From Alistipes sp. (GTDB taxonomy: Bacteria; Bacteroidota; Bacteroidia; Bacteroidales; Rikenellaceae): a DNA stretch of 64,000 bases. The notes below the pieces were generated by a model. That model was not told the DNA's origin. It made no database searches and saw nothing but the letters and a program-made list of their open reading frames with translations. The stretch covers positions 1-64,000 of the forward strand of contig JAGAMA010000039.1 in assembly GCA_017624955.1 (NCBI GenBank). Reading direction: 5' to 3'. Position numbers and translations under genes: made by a program. This document shows, piece by piece, positions 25,714 through 34,958 of this stretch (within the stretch, counting starts at the first letter, position 1; each line of letters begins with the position of its first letter).

Positions 25714-27462
25714 ATGAAAAAGAGTATAATTTGGATGTTATTGGCCGTCGTGCTTTCGTTCACGGCGTGCCAGGAGCCGGAGGATTTGGTGCCGGCCATC
25801 GCCAACAAGGGTATCAACAGCCTGACGGTCTATCCCACCTGGGAGGGCTATCACACGGCTGATGCCTCGGGCTTTACGAGCAAAATCGACTACGAGAAGC
25901 ACACCATTACGATTCAGGTACCCTACAACATCCCCGTTGAGTCGGATGTGGTGACGAAGTTGGAGGATTACACGAAGGTATGGATGCTGGTCAACCTGGA
26001 CGACAACGCAACGCTGGAGCCGAAGCTGTCGACCCTCGACCTGACGCAGACCTATAAGGTAACCCTTACCGACCAGAAGAAGCAGAAGAGCGAGTGGACG
26101 ATTAAGGCCGTGCTGGCCAAGAGTTCGGCTTGCGACATCGAGAGCTTCAATATCCCCTCGCTGGGTCTTTCGGCCCTGATCGACAAGTCGGCAGCCTCGG
26201 CTTCGCTGATCTACTTCGAGGAGCTGCAGAATGTCTTTGCCGATGTAGTGATCTCGCCCCACGCCACGATCGTTCCCGACCCCGCAACGACCGCCTTCTG
26301 GTGCGCCCCGGGTGCTCCGAAGAAGTTTACGGTCATCGCGCAGGATGGCGTGACGAGCCGCGAGTGGGTGCTGCAGCAGACCGAGCCGGCTCGTGTCGAG
26401 GAGGGTATCCGCCCGGGTAGCGCACAGCTCCTGTGGACGGCCAAGCTCTCGTCGCTGGGTGTTTCGACGCTCAACATGACGACCGGTATCGCCGTGACGG
26501 ACGACTACCTCGTCATCAACACGCGCGGTGAGGATCCGCTCGTAGTGGATGCCAAGAAGGGTACGACCGTCGGCACGATCAACCTCGGTTCGATCAAGGG
26601 CGCTACGTCGAGCTACTACATGACCTCGGACCACAAGGGTCACCTGGTCATCAACAACCGCGTGCCCGATGATGGCGGTGTATTCCGCGTATGGCGTATG
26701 CGCGACATCAACTCCACGCCGGAGCTCTTCATCGAGTTCCCGACGACGGATGTCTATGGCGACCACGTCTCGGTATGGGGTGATGTCTATGGCGATGCTA
26801 CGGTACAGGCTGCCTACTGCGGTTGGACCTCGACGGGTACGACCTCGAACCTGACGTGGATCGTGAAGGGTGGCCAGACGGTCGATATGAACCCCTACTG
26901 GTGCCAGATTTCGGGCGTAGGTGGCTGGACGAACGGTGATGCTATCCGTCTCGGTACGGATGCTACGGCCGACTTCCTCGCCTGCGGTTACTCGATGAAC
27001 AAGCTGACGTGGGTCGATGGTGCGACGAACGCCGCCCGCACCTACATTCAGGGTACGCTCTCGGGCAACGAGGGTATGAAGGCTGTCGATGCCGTACAGT
27101 TCAACGGTGTGAACTATGTGGCTGCCACGATGGAGTCCTTCTTCACCTGGGGTGTTGCCGGTGATATGTGGGTCTTCGAGGCGAAGTTCCCGCAGACCTT
27201 CTCGGGTGAGCTGATCCAGAACACGGCTACGGGCCTGATGGAGTACCCCGCCTGCACGGTCTTCAACCTCAACAACGATGACGGCAACGACAACAGCGGT
27301 TGCTACGGTTTCTACGGTGGTCGTGCCAACGACGGCGTGAACAGCAACGCTATTCAGGATGTGAAGCTGCATGTGACCTCGGATGGTTACTTCATGTACG
27401 GCTACTTCATGTTCTGCAACGGTTATGTGGGTTGCGTGCAGTTCGACTGCATCGCCCAGTAG
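25714..27462 (+). CDS. DUF5018-like surface lipoprotein, probable glycan-binding protein
   Basis: 582 residues with a lipobox (LSFTAC, Cys19). The N-terminal part has two Ig-like modules (about 30-230) with the DUF5018 pattern (INSLTVYPTWEGYHTADASG, KHTITIQVPYNIPVE, TYKVTLTDQKKQKSEWTIKA). Residues about 240-582 form a repeated beta-propeller-like region paralogous to the C-terminus of the gene at 12794 (VSVWGDVYGDATVQAAYCGW, LACGYSMNKLTWVDGA). No catalytic motif is visible. Its place directly after SusCD is the usual one for SusE/F-like surface glycan-binding proteins. The gene is followed by a conserved hairpin. Confidence 0.8.
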   Translation: MKKSIIWMLLAVVLSFTACQEPEDLVPAIANKGINSLTVYPTWEGYHTADASGFTSKIDYEKHTITIQVPYNIPVESDVVTKLEDYTKVWMLVNLDDNATLEPKLSTLDLTQTYKVTLTDQKKQKSEWTIKAVLAKSSACDIESFNIPSLGLSALIDKSAASASLIYFEELQNVFADVVISPHATIVPDPATTAFWCAPGAPKKFTVIAQDGVTSREWVLQQTEPARVEEGIRPGSAQLLWTAKLSSLGVSTLNMTTGIAVTDDYLVINTRGEDPLVVDAKKGTTVGTINLGSIKGATSSYYMTSDHKGHLVINNRVPDDGGVFRVWRMRDINSTPELFIEFPTTDVYGDHVSVWGDVYGDATVQAAYCGWTSTGTTSNLTWIVKGGQTVDMNPYWCQISGVGGWTNGDAIRLGTDATADFLACGYSMNKLTWVDGATNAARTYIQGTLSGNEGMKAVDAVQFNGVNYVAATMESFFTWGVAGDMWVFEAKFPQTFSGELIQNTATGLMEYPACTVFNLNNDDGNDNSGCYGFYGGRANDGVNSNAIQDVKLHVTSDGYFMYGYFMFCNGYVGCVQFDCIAQ

Positions 27463-27473
27463 GCCGATAAAAT

Positions 27474-27499
27474 CCATAGCCCTTTGACCGGGGCTATGG
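27474..27499 (+). promoter_or_regulatory. Conserved 3' hairpin, copy B
   Basis: CCATAGCCC (27474-27482) pairs with GGGCTATGG (27491-27499), with loop TTTGACCG, followed by GTACAAAA, 12 nt past the stop of the DUF5018-like gene. The minus-strand copy A follows the paralogous gene at 12794. It could protect the 3' end of the upstream message or lower expression of the downstream genes. Confidence 0.65.
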
Positions 27500-27521
27500 G
27501 TACAAAATTTAACGACAAAAA

Positions 27522-29201
27522 ATGAACTGTAAGATGAAAAAGTTACTGTTAAGTATTGGTTTAGTGGCTGCCCTGGCCGCCTGCACGGATGAGAACAATC
27601 CGGTGTACGAGTACCCTGCACGCCCCGATGTGGAGCCGATGCCCGCCGTGACGGTTACCCCCGTTGCTGCCGAGTATAACGCGCTGGAGTTTACCCTCTC
27701 GCCCGTCAATGCCGAGGAGTGCTCCTACCTCTGCATCGAAACGGTAGATGACGACAAGCAGCTGACCGCTGCCGAGGTCATTGCCAAGGGTACGGCTGTC
27801 AATGCCACGGAGGCAGGTACCTACCGCGCCGAGGGGCTCTACGACGAGACCTCGTACAACATCTACGCCGCCGTGCGCAAGGGTGACCGCGCTGCCGTGT
27901 CGGCTATCAAGATGACGACTACCGCAGCTCCCGCCCCCGCAGGTCCTACGACCAACCCGATGTATATCTGGGTCGATGCAGCGGCCAACTTCCCCGACTT
28001 TGCCAACAGCACGGAGAACATCCGCCGCGACCTGACGCTGGCCAAGGAGACCGGCTTCACGGATGTCGTGGTCGATGTACGCCCCACGAATGGTGATGTC
28101 TTGTTCAAGACCGACAAGTGCGATCAGGTGGCTTGGCTCGGTGCCTGGACGGCAAGTGGCTACACCAAGATCAATCGCACGGAAAGTTTCGACTACCTGG
28201 GTGCCTTTATCGAGATTGGCCATGAGCTGGGTCTGAGAATCCACGCCGGCTTCAACACGATGGTCGGTGGTAACAAGTCGAACCTCGGTGCACAGGGTAT
28301 TCTGGTACGCGACAGCTCGAAGAAGGAGTGGGCCACGGTGCTCAACACGAAGGGCGGCATGGTCAATACGCTCGATTCGGACGAGACGACCTACTTCTTT
28401 AACCCCCACAATGCCGATGTGCAGAACTACATCTGCGACCTGCTGAAGGACCTGGCCGCCTACAAGGATCTGGATGGTATCATCCTCGACCGTGGCCGTT
28501 TCGACTCGATGCTGAGCGACTGCTCGGAGACGACATTGAAGGCCTTCGAGGAGTATGTCGGCGAGACGGTTGATTTCAACAAGGATGTACTGCCTGCCGG
28601 CTTCACGGGGACGATCAACGCCGATATGCCCTACGAGCACAAGCACCTGAAGAAGTGGTTGGAGTTCCGCGCAAAGGCGATCCACGACCTGATGACGAAG
28701 GCCAAGGAGGCTGTTCGCAGCGTGAACGGTTCGGTTAAGTTCGGTGTCTATGTCGGTGGCTGGTACAGCACCTACTACGATGTGGGCGTGAACTGGGCAA
28801 GCCCCACGTTCGACACCTCGGCTGCGTTCCCGCGCTGGGCAACGAAGGAGTATATGAACTTCGGTTATGCCGACCTGATGGAGCACATGTTGATCGGTGC
28901 TTACGCCTCGCCGGGCAATGTTTATGGCTCGTCGGAGTGGACGATGCAGGGCTTCTGCCAGCTGGCCATGAAGTACACGGCCGGTGCCTGCCCGCTCGTA
29001 TGCGGTGGCCCGGATGTAGGCAACTGGGATTCGTCGGATAGCTACACCGATGCCCAGGAGTATGAGGCTATCACCAAGTCGGTAAAGGCTTGCTATGATG
29101 CTTGCAACGGTTACTTCCTCTTCGATATGATTCACCTGAAGAAGGCCAACACCTGGCAGTATGCCAAGGCGGGTATCGACGAGGTAAAGGCTTCGTTGTA
29201 A
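27522..29201 (+). CDS. GHL10-like family glycoside hydrolase lipoprotein (2), with Fn3-like domain
   Basis: 559 residues. The lipobox is VAALAAC (Cys21); the ATG at 27534 is an equally good start. Residues about 25-140 form a fibronectin-III-like domain close to that of the NAGPA protein (PAVTVTPVAAEYNALEFTLS). Residues about 150-559 form the GHL10-like barrel: YIWVDAAANFPDFANS, VVVDVRPTNGDVLFKT, LRIHAGFNTMVGGN, LDGIILDRGRFDSMLSD, VKFGVYVGGWYSTYYDVGVN. It matches the enzyme at 19510 over the barrel. Having two such enzymes suggests successive cuts of one glycan or two linkage specificities. The 3' end is followed by a stretch related to the 33-bp AT-rich repeat. Confidence 0.8.
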   Translation: MNCKMKKLLLSIGLVAALAACTDENNPVYEYPARPDVEPMPAVTVTPVAAEYNALEFTLSPVNAEECSYLCIETVDDDKQLTAAEVIAKGTAVNATEAGTYRAEGLYDETSYNIYAAVRKGDRAAVSAIKMTTTAAPAPAGPTTNPMYIWVDAAANFPDFANSTENIRRDLTLAKETGFTDVVVDVRPTNGDVLFKTDKCDQVAWLGAWTASGYTKINRTESFDYLGAFIEIGHELGLRIHAGFNTMVGGNKSNLGAQGILVRDSSKKEWATVLNTKGGMVNTLDSDETTYFFNPHNADVQNYICDLLKDLAAYKDLDGIILDRGRFDSMLSDCSETTLKAFEEYVGETVDFNKDVLPAGFTGTINADMPYEHKHLKKWLEFRAKAIHDLMTKAKEAVRSVNGSVKFGVYVGGWYSTYYDVGVNWASPTFDTSAAFPRWATKEYMNFGYADLMEHMLIGAYASPGNVYGSSEWTMQGFCQLAMKYTAGACPLVCGGPDVGNWDSSDSYTDAQEYEAITKSVKACYDACNGYFLFDMIHLKKANTWQYAKAGIDEVKASL

Positions 29202-29234
29202 TTAAGAATTAAGGATTCAAAATCGGGTGGAGCT

Positions 29235-29897
29235 ATGAAGCGTATCTTGGTTGCTTTGCTGGCGCTGATGATTGCCATTCCTACGATGGCGCAATCGGGC
29301 TTTGGCGACTACTACGACTGCCGTCTGGCGGCTCACCGCAAGGCAGGGATGCCCACGGGTGCCCTGGTGTGGATGGGTGACAGCATCACGGAGCAAGGCT
29401 GGTGGGATTTCCTTACTAAGGAGCAGAAGATGGTCAATCGTGGTATCGGTGGCGATAACACGCGCGGCATGTTGGCTCGTCTGCCCGAGATCGTGGAGGC
29501 TTCGCCGCGCAAGATCTTCCTCATGGCGGGTGTGAACGACCTCTCGGGCAATCGCCCCGTCGAGGAGGTGGTGGCCAACGTGCGCAAGATGTTGGAGATG
29601 ATCCGTGAGCAGGCCCCCGCGTGTGAGATCTACCTGCAGAGTGTCATCACGCCCAACAACGAGGTGCTGGCCTACGCCTACATCAAGAACAAGCAGCACC
29701 TGATGCGCCAACTCAACGAGCAATACAAGGCGCTCTGCGACGAGGGGCTGGCCACCTGGGTCGATCTGCGTCCGATTTTGGAGAACGATGAGGGTGAGTT
29801 GCGCGAGGAGCTGACGAAGGATGGTATTCACTTCCATCCCGAGGCTTATATCCTCTGGACCGACTACCTGAAAAAGATGAAATACCTGCGTAAATAG
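29235..29897 (+). CDS. Secreted SGNH/GDSL hydrolase
   Basis: 220 residues with a cleavable signal peptide (LVALLALMIAIPTMAQ). SGNH blocks: I, WMGDSITEQGWW (Ser nucleophile); II, NRGIGGDNTRG; III, MAGVNDLSGN; V, KDGIHFHPEAY (Asp and His). This is the GDSL-like lipase/acylhydrolase group common in polysaccharide loci, where members usually remove O-acetyl or other acyl groups. It is periplasmic. It lies 33 bp after GHL10-2 and 8 bp before the DUF5009 gene. The likely role is to strip ester decorations that would block the glycosidases (inference). Confidence 0.88.
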   Translation: MKRILVALLALMIAIPTMAQSGFGDYYDCRLAAHRKAGMPTGALVWMGDSITEQGWWDFLTKEQKMVNRGIGGDNTRGMLARLPEIVEASPRKIFLMAGVNDLSGNRPVEEVVANVRKMLEMIREQAPACEIYLQSVITPNNEVLAYAYIKNKQHLMRQLNEQYKALCDEGLATWVDLRPILENDEGELREELTKDGIHFHPEAYILWTDYLKKMKYLRK

Positions 29898-29905
29898 CGA
29901 AAACA

Positions 29906-31309
29906 ATGAAGCGAGTAGCAGCGATCGATGTACTGAGGGCCTTGGCCATTATCGGCATGGTTGTTTCGGGGCAAATGCTCTGGAATGCCGAGCTGCCGGC
30001 CTTCATGTTCCATGCCCAGTTGCCACCGCCGACCTTCGCCTTCAACCCCGAAGTGCCGGGTATCACCTGGGTCGATCTGGTCTTTCCGTTCTTCCTCTTC
30101 TCGATGGGTGCCGCCATGCCGTTGGCGCTGCGCCGCCGCGAGGAGCGGGGGGCCGGATTCGGAAAGATCGCTGCAAGTGCCCTGCACCGCTTCGTCTGGC
30201 TCACCTCGTTTGCCATCATCCTGGGCAATACGCGCATGGGGCTTTTAGCCTCGCTTGCACCGTGGAAAGCGGCGCTCATGACGCTCGTGGTGTGGGGGTT
30301 GTTCTTTGCCATGTTTGTACGCCTGCCGAAGTGCGACAAAAAGCGAAATCAATGGCTCAACTGGGGCGGTTTTGTGGCCCTCGTTGCCCTGACGATGCTC
30401 TATAAGCCGCTGTTCGGGGTCGAGTGTTCGCTCCATAAGAGCGACATCATCATCCTGATCCTGGCCTCGATGGCCCTGTTCGGCACGCTCCTGTGGTGGC
30501 TTACGCGCAATTCGCTCCCGATGCGCATCGTGCTCATTGCAGCGATCGCCCTGCTGAAGATGGCCTCCTCGGTCGAGGGGTCGTGGTGCGCCTGGCTCTG
30601 GCAACAGACACCGGCCGTATGGCTCTTCCGATTCGAGTTCCTGAAATACCTCTGCCTCGTGCTTTCGGGCACGGTGGCGGGCGATGTGATTCACCGCGCA
30701 CTCAGCACCGAGCAGCCCATCGACCAAGCAAAAACAGCTCGTTCGGCCTGGCTGACGGCGATCCTTGTGCTCCTGATGGGGGCGCTGATCCTAACGCAAC
30801 TGTGGGGTCTCTTTGTCCGCGAGTTGGGCTGGACGGTAGGCATTTCGATCCTGCTGTGTGCCTTGACGGGCGTAGTGCTGAACTACCTGAAGACGACCGA
30901 GCAGCCGCTCCTTCGGGCGCTCATGGCGCTGGGTGTGGTGCTGCTGATGATCGGCCTTGTCGCCGAGCCGCTCGAAGGGGGCATCAAGAAGGATCACGCC
31001 ACGATCAGCTACTTCTTCGTCACGGGCGGCATGGCCAGCTTTGTGCTCATTGCGGCCTTGGCGCTGGAGATGCGCTTCGGGATTCGCTTCCGCGCCCTGG
31101 AGGCGTGCGGAGCCAATCCGATGTTTGCCTACACCGCCTCGGGCTACCTCATCACGCCGATTGCCGTGCTCACATCGCTCTCGGTGTTGATCGAACGCTT
31201 TGCCACGCTCACCCCCTGGTGCGGCTTCTGGCGCGGTGTGCTGTTTGCCCTCATGGTGATTGCGGTAACCTACCCCTTCACGCGCAAAAACTACTACTGG
31301 AAATCGTAA
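29906..31309 (+). CDS. DUF5009 membrane protein, heparan-alpha-glucosaminide N-acetyltransferase-like
   Basis: 467 residues with about 10-12 hydrophobic segments and a start typical of the family (RVAAIDVLRALAIIGMV, then GITWVDLVFPFFLFSMGAAM). The human relative (HGSNAT) moves acetyl from cytosolic acetyl-CoA across the membrane to terminal glucosamine. Bacterial members (sometimes called NagX) occur in amino-sugar loci. Here it could re-acetylate glucosamine in the periplasm or act on a related sugar. It lies 8 bp after the SGNH gene and 16 bp before the DUF4434 gene. Confidence 0.82.
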   Translation: MKRVAAIDVLRALAIIGMVVSGQMLWNAELPAFMFHAQLPPPTFAFNPEVPGITWVDLVFPFFLFSMGAAMPLALRRREERGAGFGKIAASALHRFVWLTSFAIILGNTRMGLLASLAPWKAALMTLVVWGLFFAMFVRLPKCDKKRNQWLNWGGFVALVALTMLYKPLFGVECSLHKSDIIILILASMALFGTLLWWLTRNSLPMRIVLIAAIALLKMASSVEGSWCAWLWQQTPAVWLFRFEFLKYLCLVLSGTVAGDVIHRALSTEQPIDQAKTARSAWLTAILVLLMGALILTQLWGLFVRELGWTVGISILLCALTGVVLNYLKTTEQPLLRALMALGVVLLMIGLVAEPLEGGIKKDHATISYFFVTGGMASFVLIAALALEMRFGIRFRALEACGANPMFAYTASGYLITPIAVLTSLSVLIERFATLTPWCGFWRGVLFALMVIAVTYPFTRKNYYWKS

Positions 31310-31325
31310 AATAAGGAGATATAAG

Positions 31326-32264
31326 ATGAAAATTACCGGAACATTTCTCGATGAGATCAGCCACGACATCCCGCACCAGAATTGGGGCGAGAAGGAGTGG
31401 GATGCCGACTTTCAGCACATGCGCTCGATCGGCATCGACACGGTGATCATGATTCGCTCGGGGTATCGCAAATTCATTACCTACCCCTCGAAATACCTCA
31501 TCGGCAAGGGGTGCTACGCCCCCTCGACCGACCTGTTGGACCTCTTCCTGCGCCTGGCCGATAAGCACGGCATGAAGTTCTACTTCGGCCTCTACGACTC
31601 GGGCCACTATTGGGATACGGGCGACATGTCGAAGGAGACCGAGTACAACCGCTTCGTGATTGATGAGGTGTGGGAGAACTACGGACAGCACCACCCCTCG
31701 TTCGGCGGCTGGTACCTCAGTGGCGAGATTTCGCGCCGCACGAAGGGGGTCATCGAGGCCTTCCGCGAGCAGGGAGAGCACTGCAAGGCCGTTTCGGGCG
31801 GTCTGCCGACCTTGATTTCGCCTTGGATCGACGGCAAGAAGGCAGTGATGGCTGCCTCGGCGACCCTCTCGAAGGAGGATGCCGTATCGGTAGCCGACCA
31901 CGAACGCGAGTGGGAGGAGATCTTTGCCGGTATTCATGGCGCGGTGGATGCCGTGGCCTTCCAGGACGGACACATCGACTACGACGAGCTGGATGCCTTC
32001 TTCGAGGTCAATAAGCGCCTGGCCGACAAGTATGGTCTGGAGTGCTGGACCAATGCCGAGACCTTCGACCGCGACATGCCGATCAAGTTCCTGCCGATCA
32101 AGTTCGAGAAGCTGCGCATGAAATTGGAGGCTGCCGCCCGCGCCGGCTACGACAAGGCGATTACCTTCGAGTTCTCGCACTTCCTCTCGCCCCAGTCGTG
32201 CTACACCTCGGCACACCACCTCTTCGATCGCTATCGGGAGTACTTTTTAGGCGAGAAGCTGTAA
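31326..32264 (+). CDS. DUF4434-like TIM-barrel protein, possibly a glycoside hydrolase
   Basis: 312 residues. It starts MKITGTFLDEISHDIPHQNW, with no signal peptide, so it is cytoplasmic. The DUF4434 pattern is visible: DADFQHMRSIGIDTVIMIRS, KFYFGLYDSGHYWDTGDM, FGGWYLSGEI, DAVAFQDGHIDY, AITFEFSHFLSP. These proteins have a (beta/alpha)8 fold related to GHL10-like and GH families; activity is unproven. If enzymatic, it would process imported oligosaccharides after the MFS step. It is followed by 75 bp without a gene before the epimerase. Confidence 0.75.
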   Translation: MKITGTFLDEISHDIPHQNWGEKEWDADFQHMRSIGIDTVIMIRSGYRKFITYPSKYLIGKGCYAPSTDLLDLFLRLADKHGMKFYFGLYDSGHYWDTGDMSKETEYNRFVIDEVWENYGQHHPSFGGWYLSGEISRRTKGVIEAFREQGEHCKAVSGGLPTLISPWIDGKKAVMAASATLSKEDAVSVADHEREWEEIFAGIHGAVDAVAFQDGHIDYDELDAFFEVNKRLADKYGLECWTNAETFDRDMPIKFLPIKFEKLRMKLEAAARAGYDKAITFEFSHFLSPQSCYTSAHHLFDRYREYFLGEKL

Positions 32265-32339
32265 CGAAACGATGACCTCCGGGTCTAACCTACTGAAAAA
32301 CGAATGGGGGGAACCCCTAACCTTAAGCAATAATAAGCT

Positions 32340-33521
32340 ATGATGCAAATAGATGCCTTGATCCAACAATACCACGACGAATTGCACAACCGCGTGCTCC
32401 CCTTCTGGCTCGAGCACTCGCAAGATAAGGAGTATGGCGGCTACTTCACCTGCCTCGACCGTGACGGCTCGGTCTTCGACACCGACAAGTTCATGTGGCT
32501 GCAGGGGCGTGAGGTGTGGCTCTTCTCGATGCTCTGCAACAAGGAGGGTATCCGCCCCGAGTGGTTGGAGTGCGCTCGTCAGGGTGCCGAGTTCATGCTC
32601 AAGCATGGCCACGACGGCGACTACAACTGGTACTTTGCCCTCACACGCGAGGGTCAGCCCCTGATTGATCCCTACAACATCTTCTCCTACACCTTTGCCG
32701 CGATGGCCTTTGCCCAGCTGCACAAGGCCACGGGCGAGGAGCGCTATGCCGAGGCTACGCGCCGCACCTTCCGGCACATCATGGAGCGTTGGGACAACCC
32801 CAAGGCGCAGTGGAACAAGGCGCATGCCGGTACGCGCGACATCCGCGCCATGGCCCCCTCGATGATCCTGTGCAACCTGCTGCTCGAGATCGAGCACCTG
32901 ATCGAGCCGGAGGTGGTCGAGGAGTCGATCGACCGCGCACTGGGCGATGTGATGAATACCTTCTACCGCCCCGAGCTGGGTTTAGTCGTAGAGCATATCA
33001 ACGCCGACGGCACGCTGAGCAATACGTTCGACGGCCGACTGATCAACCCGGGTCACACGCTCGAGACGATGTGGTTCGTGATGGATCTGGCACGTCGTCG
33101 TGGCGATGAGGAGCTCATTAAGAAGGCCGTGGAGATTGGCCTCAACACGCTCGACTTCGGCTGGGACAAGGAGCACGGCGGCATCTTCTACTTCATGGAC
33201 CGCAAGGGTTGCCCCCCGCAGCAGCTGGAGTGGGATCAGAAGCTCTGGTGGGTACACATCGAATCGACGATTGCCATGCTGGAGGGTTACCTGCTGACGG
33301 GCGACGAGCGTTGCAAGGCGTGGTTCGAGAAGCTGCACGACTACACCTGGTCGCACTTCCGCGATGCGGAGCATCCCGAGTGGTACGGCTACCTGAACCG
33401 TCGCGGCGAGGTGCTTCTGACGCTCAAGGGCGGCAAGTGGAAGGGTTGCTTCCATGTGCCGCGCGGCCTCTACAAGTGTGAGTGCCTGCTCCGCGAGTTG
33501 AAACAAAAGATGGAGAAATAG
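32340..33521 (+). CDS. N-acylglucosamine 2-epimerase (AGE/RnBP) family protein
   Basis: 393 residues, cytoplasmic, with an (alpha/alpha)6 barrel pattern: WLQGREVWLFSMLCN, YTFAAMAFAQLHKATGEERY, NPGHTLETMWFVMDLARRRG, KLWWVHIESTIAMLEGYLLTG, and the late GCFHVPRGLYKCEC. The family converts GlcNAc to ManNAc, or epimerises/isomerises mannose and cellobiose. The conserved His in PGHTLE and in WVHIEST are the expected catalytic pair. It links the locus to amino-sugar monomer metabolism in the cytoplasm. Two adjacent ATGs are possible (32340 and 32343). It is 2 bp from the phosphoesterase gene. Confidence 0.85.
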   Translation: MMQIDALIQQYHDELHNRVLPFWLEHSQDKEYGGYFTCLDRDGSVFDTDKFMWLQGREVWLFSMLCNKEGIRPEWLECARQGAEFMLKHGHDGDYNWYFALTREGQPLIDPYNIFSYTFAAMAFAQLHKATGEERYAEATRRTFRHIMERWDNPKAQWNKAHAGTRDIRAMAPSMILCNLLLEIEHLIEPEVVEESIDRALGDVMNTFYRPELGLVVEHINADGTLSNTFDGRLINPGHTLETMWFVMDLARRRGDEELIKKAVEIGLNTLDFGWDKEHGGIFYFMDRKGCPPQQLEWDQKLWWVHIESTIAMLEGYLLTGDERCKAWFEKLHDYTWSHFRDAEHPEWYGYLNRRGEVLLTLKGGKWKGCFHVPRGLYKCECLLRELKQKMEK

Positions 33522-33523
33522 CC

Positions 33524-34951
33524 ATGAAGCGACTCTTGATCTTGGCGCTGGCGCTCTTGTGGTGCAGCGCAACCTGGGCCGTGGGGATCAGCACGCTGAA
33601 GGGCACGGTGCGCTGTGAGGGCAAGGGCGTGGCCAATGTGGTGGTTACCGATGGCGAAAGCTTCACCACGACCGATGCCAAAGGTCGCTTCGCGCTCCCC
33701 TCGTCGGATGACAACAAGCTGATCTACATCACCGTACCTGCGGGCTATCGCGTAGCCACAGAACAGAGCGTACCCCAGTTCTGGCTCAAGAAGGAGGCCG
33801 ACAAGAAGAGCTACGATTTCGCCCTGCAACGCAAGGCCGAGGATGATACGCACCACGGCTTTGTCGTCTTTGCCGACCCGCAGATTTGGCACCAAAAGGA
33901 GTTCCCTGCGTTGCGCGAAGGCATGGCCGACATCCGCCGCACGGTCGAGGGGTATGAGATCCCCTTCCACGGCATCTGCTGTGGCGATGTGATCTCCTAC
34001 GACCACACCTTCTACCCCACCTACAACGAGGTGGCCGCCACCTCGGGGCTGGATATCTACTCGACCCCGGGCAACCACGACATGACCCTCTACAGCCGTT
34101 CGCACGAGACCTCGACCCGCCTCTGGGAGGAGACCTTCGGCCCGGTCTGTTACTCGTTCAATGTCGGCAAGGCGCACTATGTAGTACTGAACGACAACTT
34201 CTACATCGGCCGCGACTACTTCTACATCGGCTACCTCGATGAGAAGCAGTTCGCCTGGCTCGAAAAGGATTTAAGCTATGTCGAGGAGGGCTCGACCGTA
34301 TTTGTGGTGCTGCACATCCCCTCGACCTGCGAGGAGAGCGACCGCAAGCAGTTCAGCTATGGCAACATCGCCAACGTGATGACCAACGCCCCGCAGCTGC
34401 ACCGCATGCTCGCCCCCTACAACGCCCACATCCTCTCGGGTCATACGCACACGACCTACAACCAGATCATCACCGAACAGCTCTACGAGCATGTGATCCC
34501 CGCCCTGAGCGGTGCCTGGTGGCAGGGCATCCTCTGCACCGACGGTACGCCGCGCGGTTACAGTGTCTTTGAGATCGATGGCGACAAGGTGCAGTGGTAC
34601 TACAAATCGACCGACTTCAAGCCCGACCACCAGATGACCCTCTACACGGAGGCCGACTCGGCAGGATTTGCCGGTCAGGTGGTGGCCAACGTATGGGCCG
34701 CAGACGAAAATTGGAAGATCGAGGCGCAGTTTGACGGCGGAGAGAGCCAACCGATGGAGCGCTTTGCGGCCTACGACCCGGGAGCACAAAAGATGTATGC
34801 CGACCGCGAAAAATTAGACCACCCCTATGTCTATCCCACGCCGTCGGACCACTTCTTCCGCATCGTGATTCCCAAGGGGGCCAAAGCGGTGAAAGTCACG
34901 GCCACCGACCCCTTCGGCAGAAGCTACCAGGAAACCCTAAATTTGAAATAA
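33524..34951 (+). CDS. Exported calcineurin-like metallophosphoesterase
   Basis: 475 residues from ATG at 33524, just past the epimerase stop; earlier in-frame codons overlap the epimerase. A signal peptide (LILALALLWCSATWA) precedes a carboxypeptidase-like N-terminal domain about 24-100 (LKGTVRCEGKGVANVVVTDG). The catalytic domain is about 110-330 with FADPQIW, CGDVISYD, TPGNHDM and ILSGHTHT, and a C-terminal beta domain about 335-475 completes the known three-part architecture (MetallophosN-Metallophos-MetallophosC). The first motif is DPQ rather than the DxH of classical members, so the first metal site may differ. It could hydrolyse the phosphomonoester or diester exposed after NAGPA action. 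Confidence 0.85.
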   Translation: MKRLLILALALLWCSATWAVGISTLKGTVRCEGKGVANVVVTDGESFTTTDAKGRFALPSSDDNKLIYITVPAGYRVATEQSVPQFWLKKEADKKSYDFALQRKAEDDTHHGFVVFADPQIWHQKEFPALREGMADIRRTVEGYEIPFHGICCGDVISYDHTFYPTYNEVAATSGLDIYSTPGNHDMTLYSRSHETSTRLWEETFGPVCYSFNVGKAHYVVLNDNFYIGRDYFYIGYLDEKQFAWLEKDLSYVEEGSTVFVVLHIPSTCEESDRKQFSYGNIANVMTNAPQLHRMLAPYNAHILSGHTHTTYNQIITEQLYEHVIPALSGAWWQGILCTDGTPRGYSVFEIDGDKVQWYYKSTDFKPDHQMTLYTEADSAGFAGQVVANVWAADENWKIEAQFDGGESQPMERFAAYDPGAQKMYADREKLDHPYVYPTPSDHFFRIVIPKGAKAVKVTATDPFGRSYQETLNLK

Positions 34952-34958
34952 CCATTCC

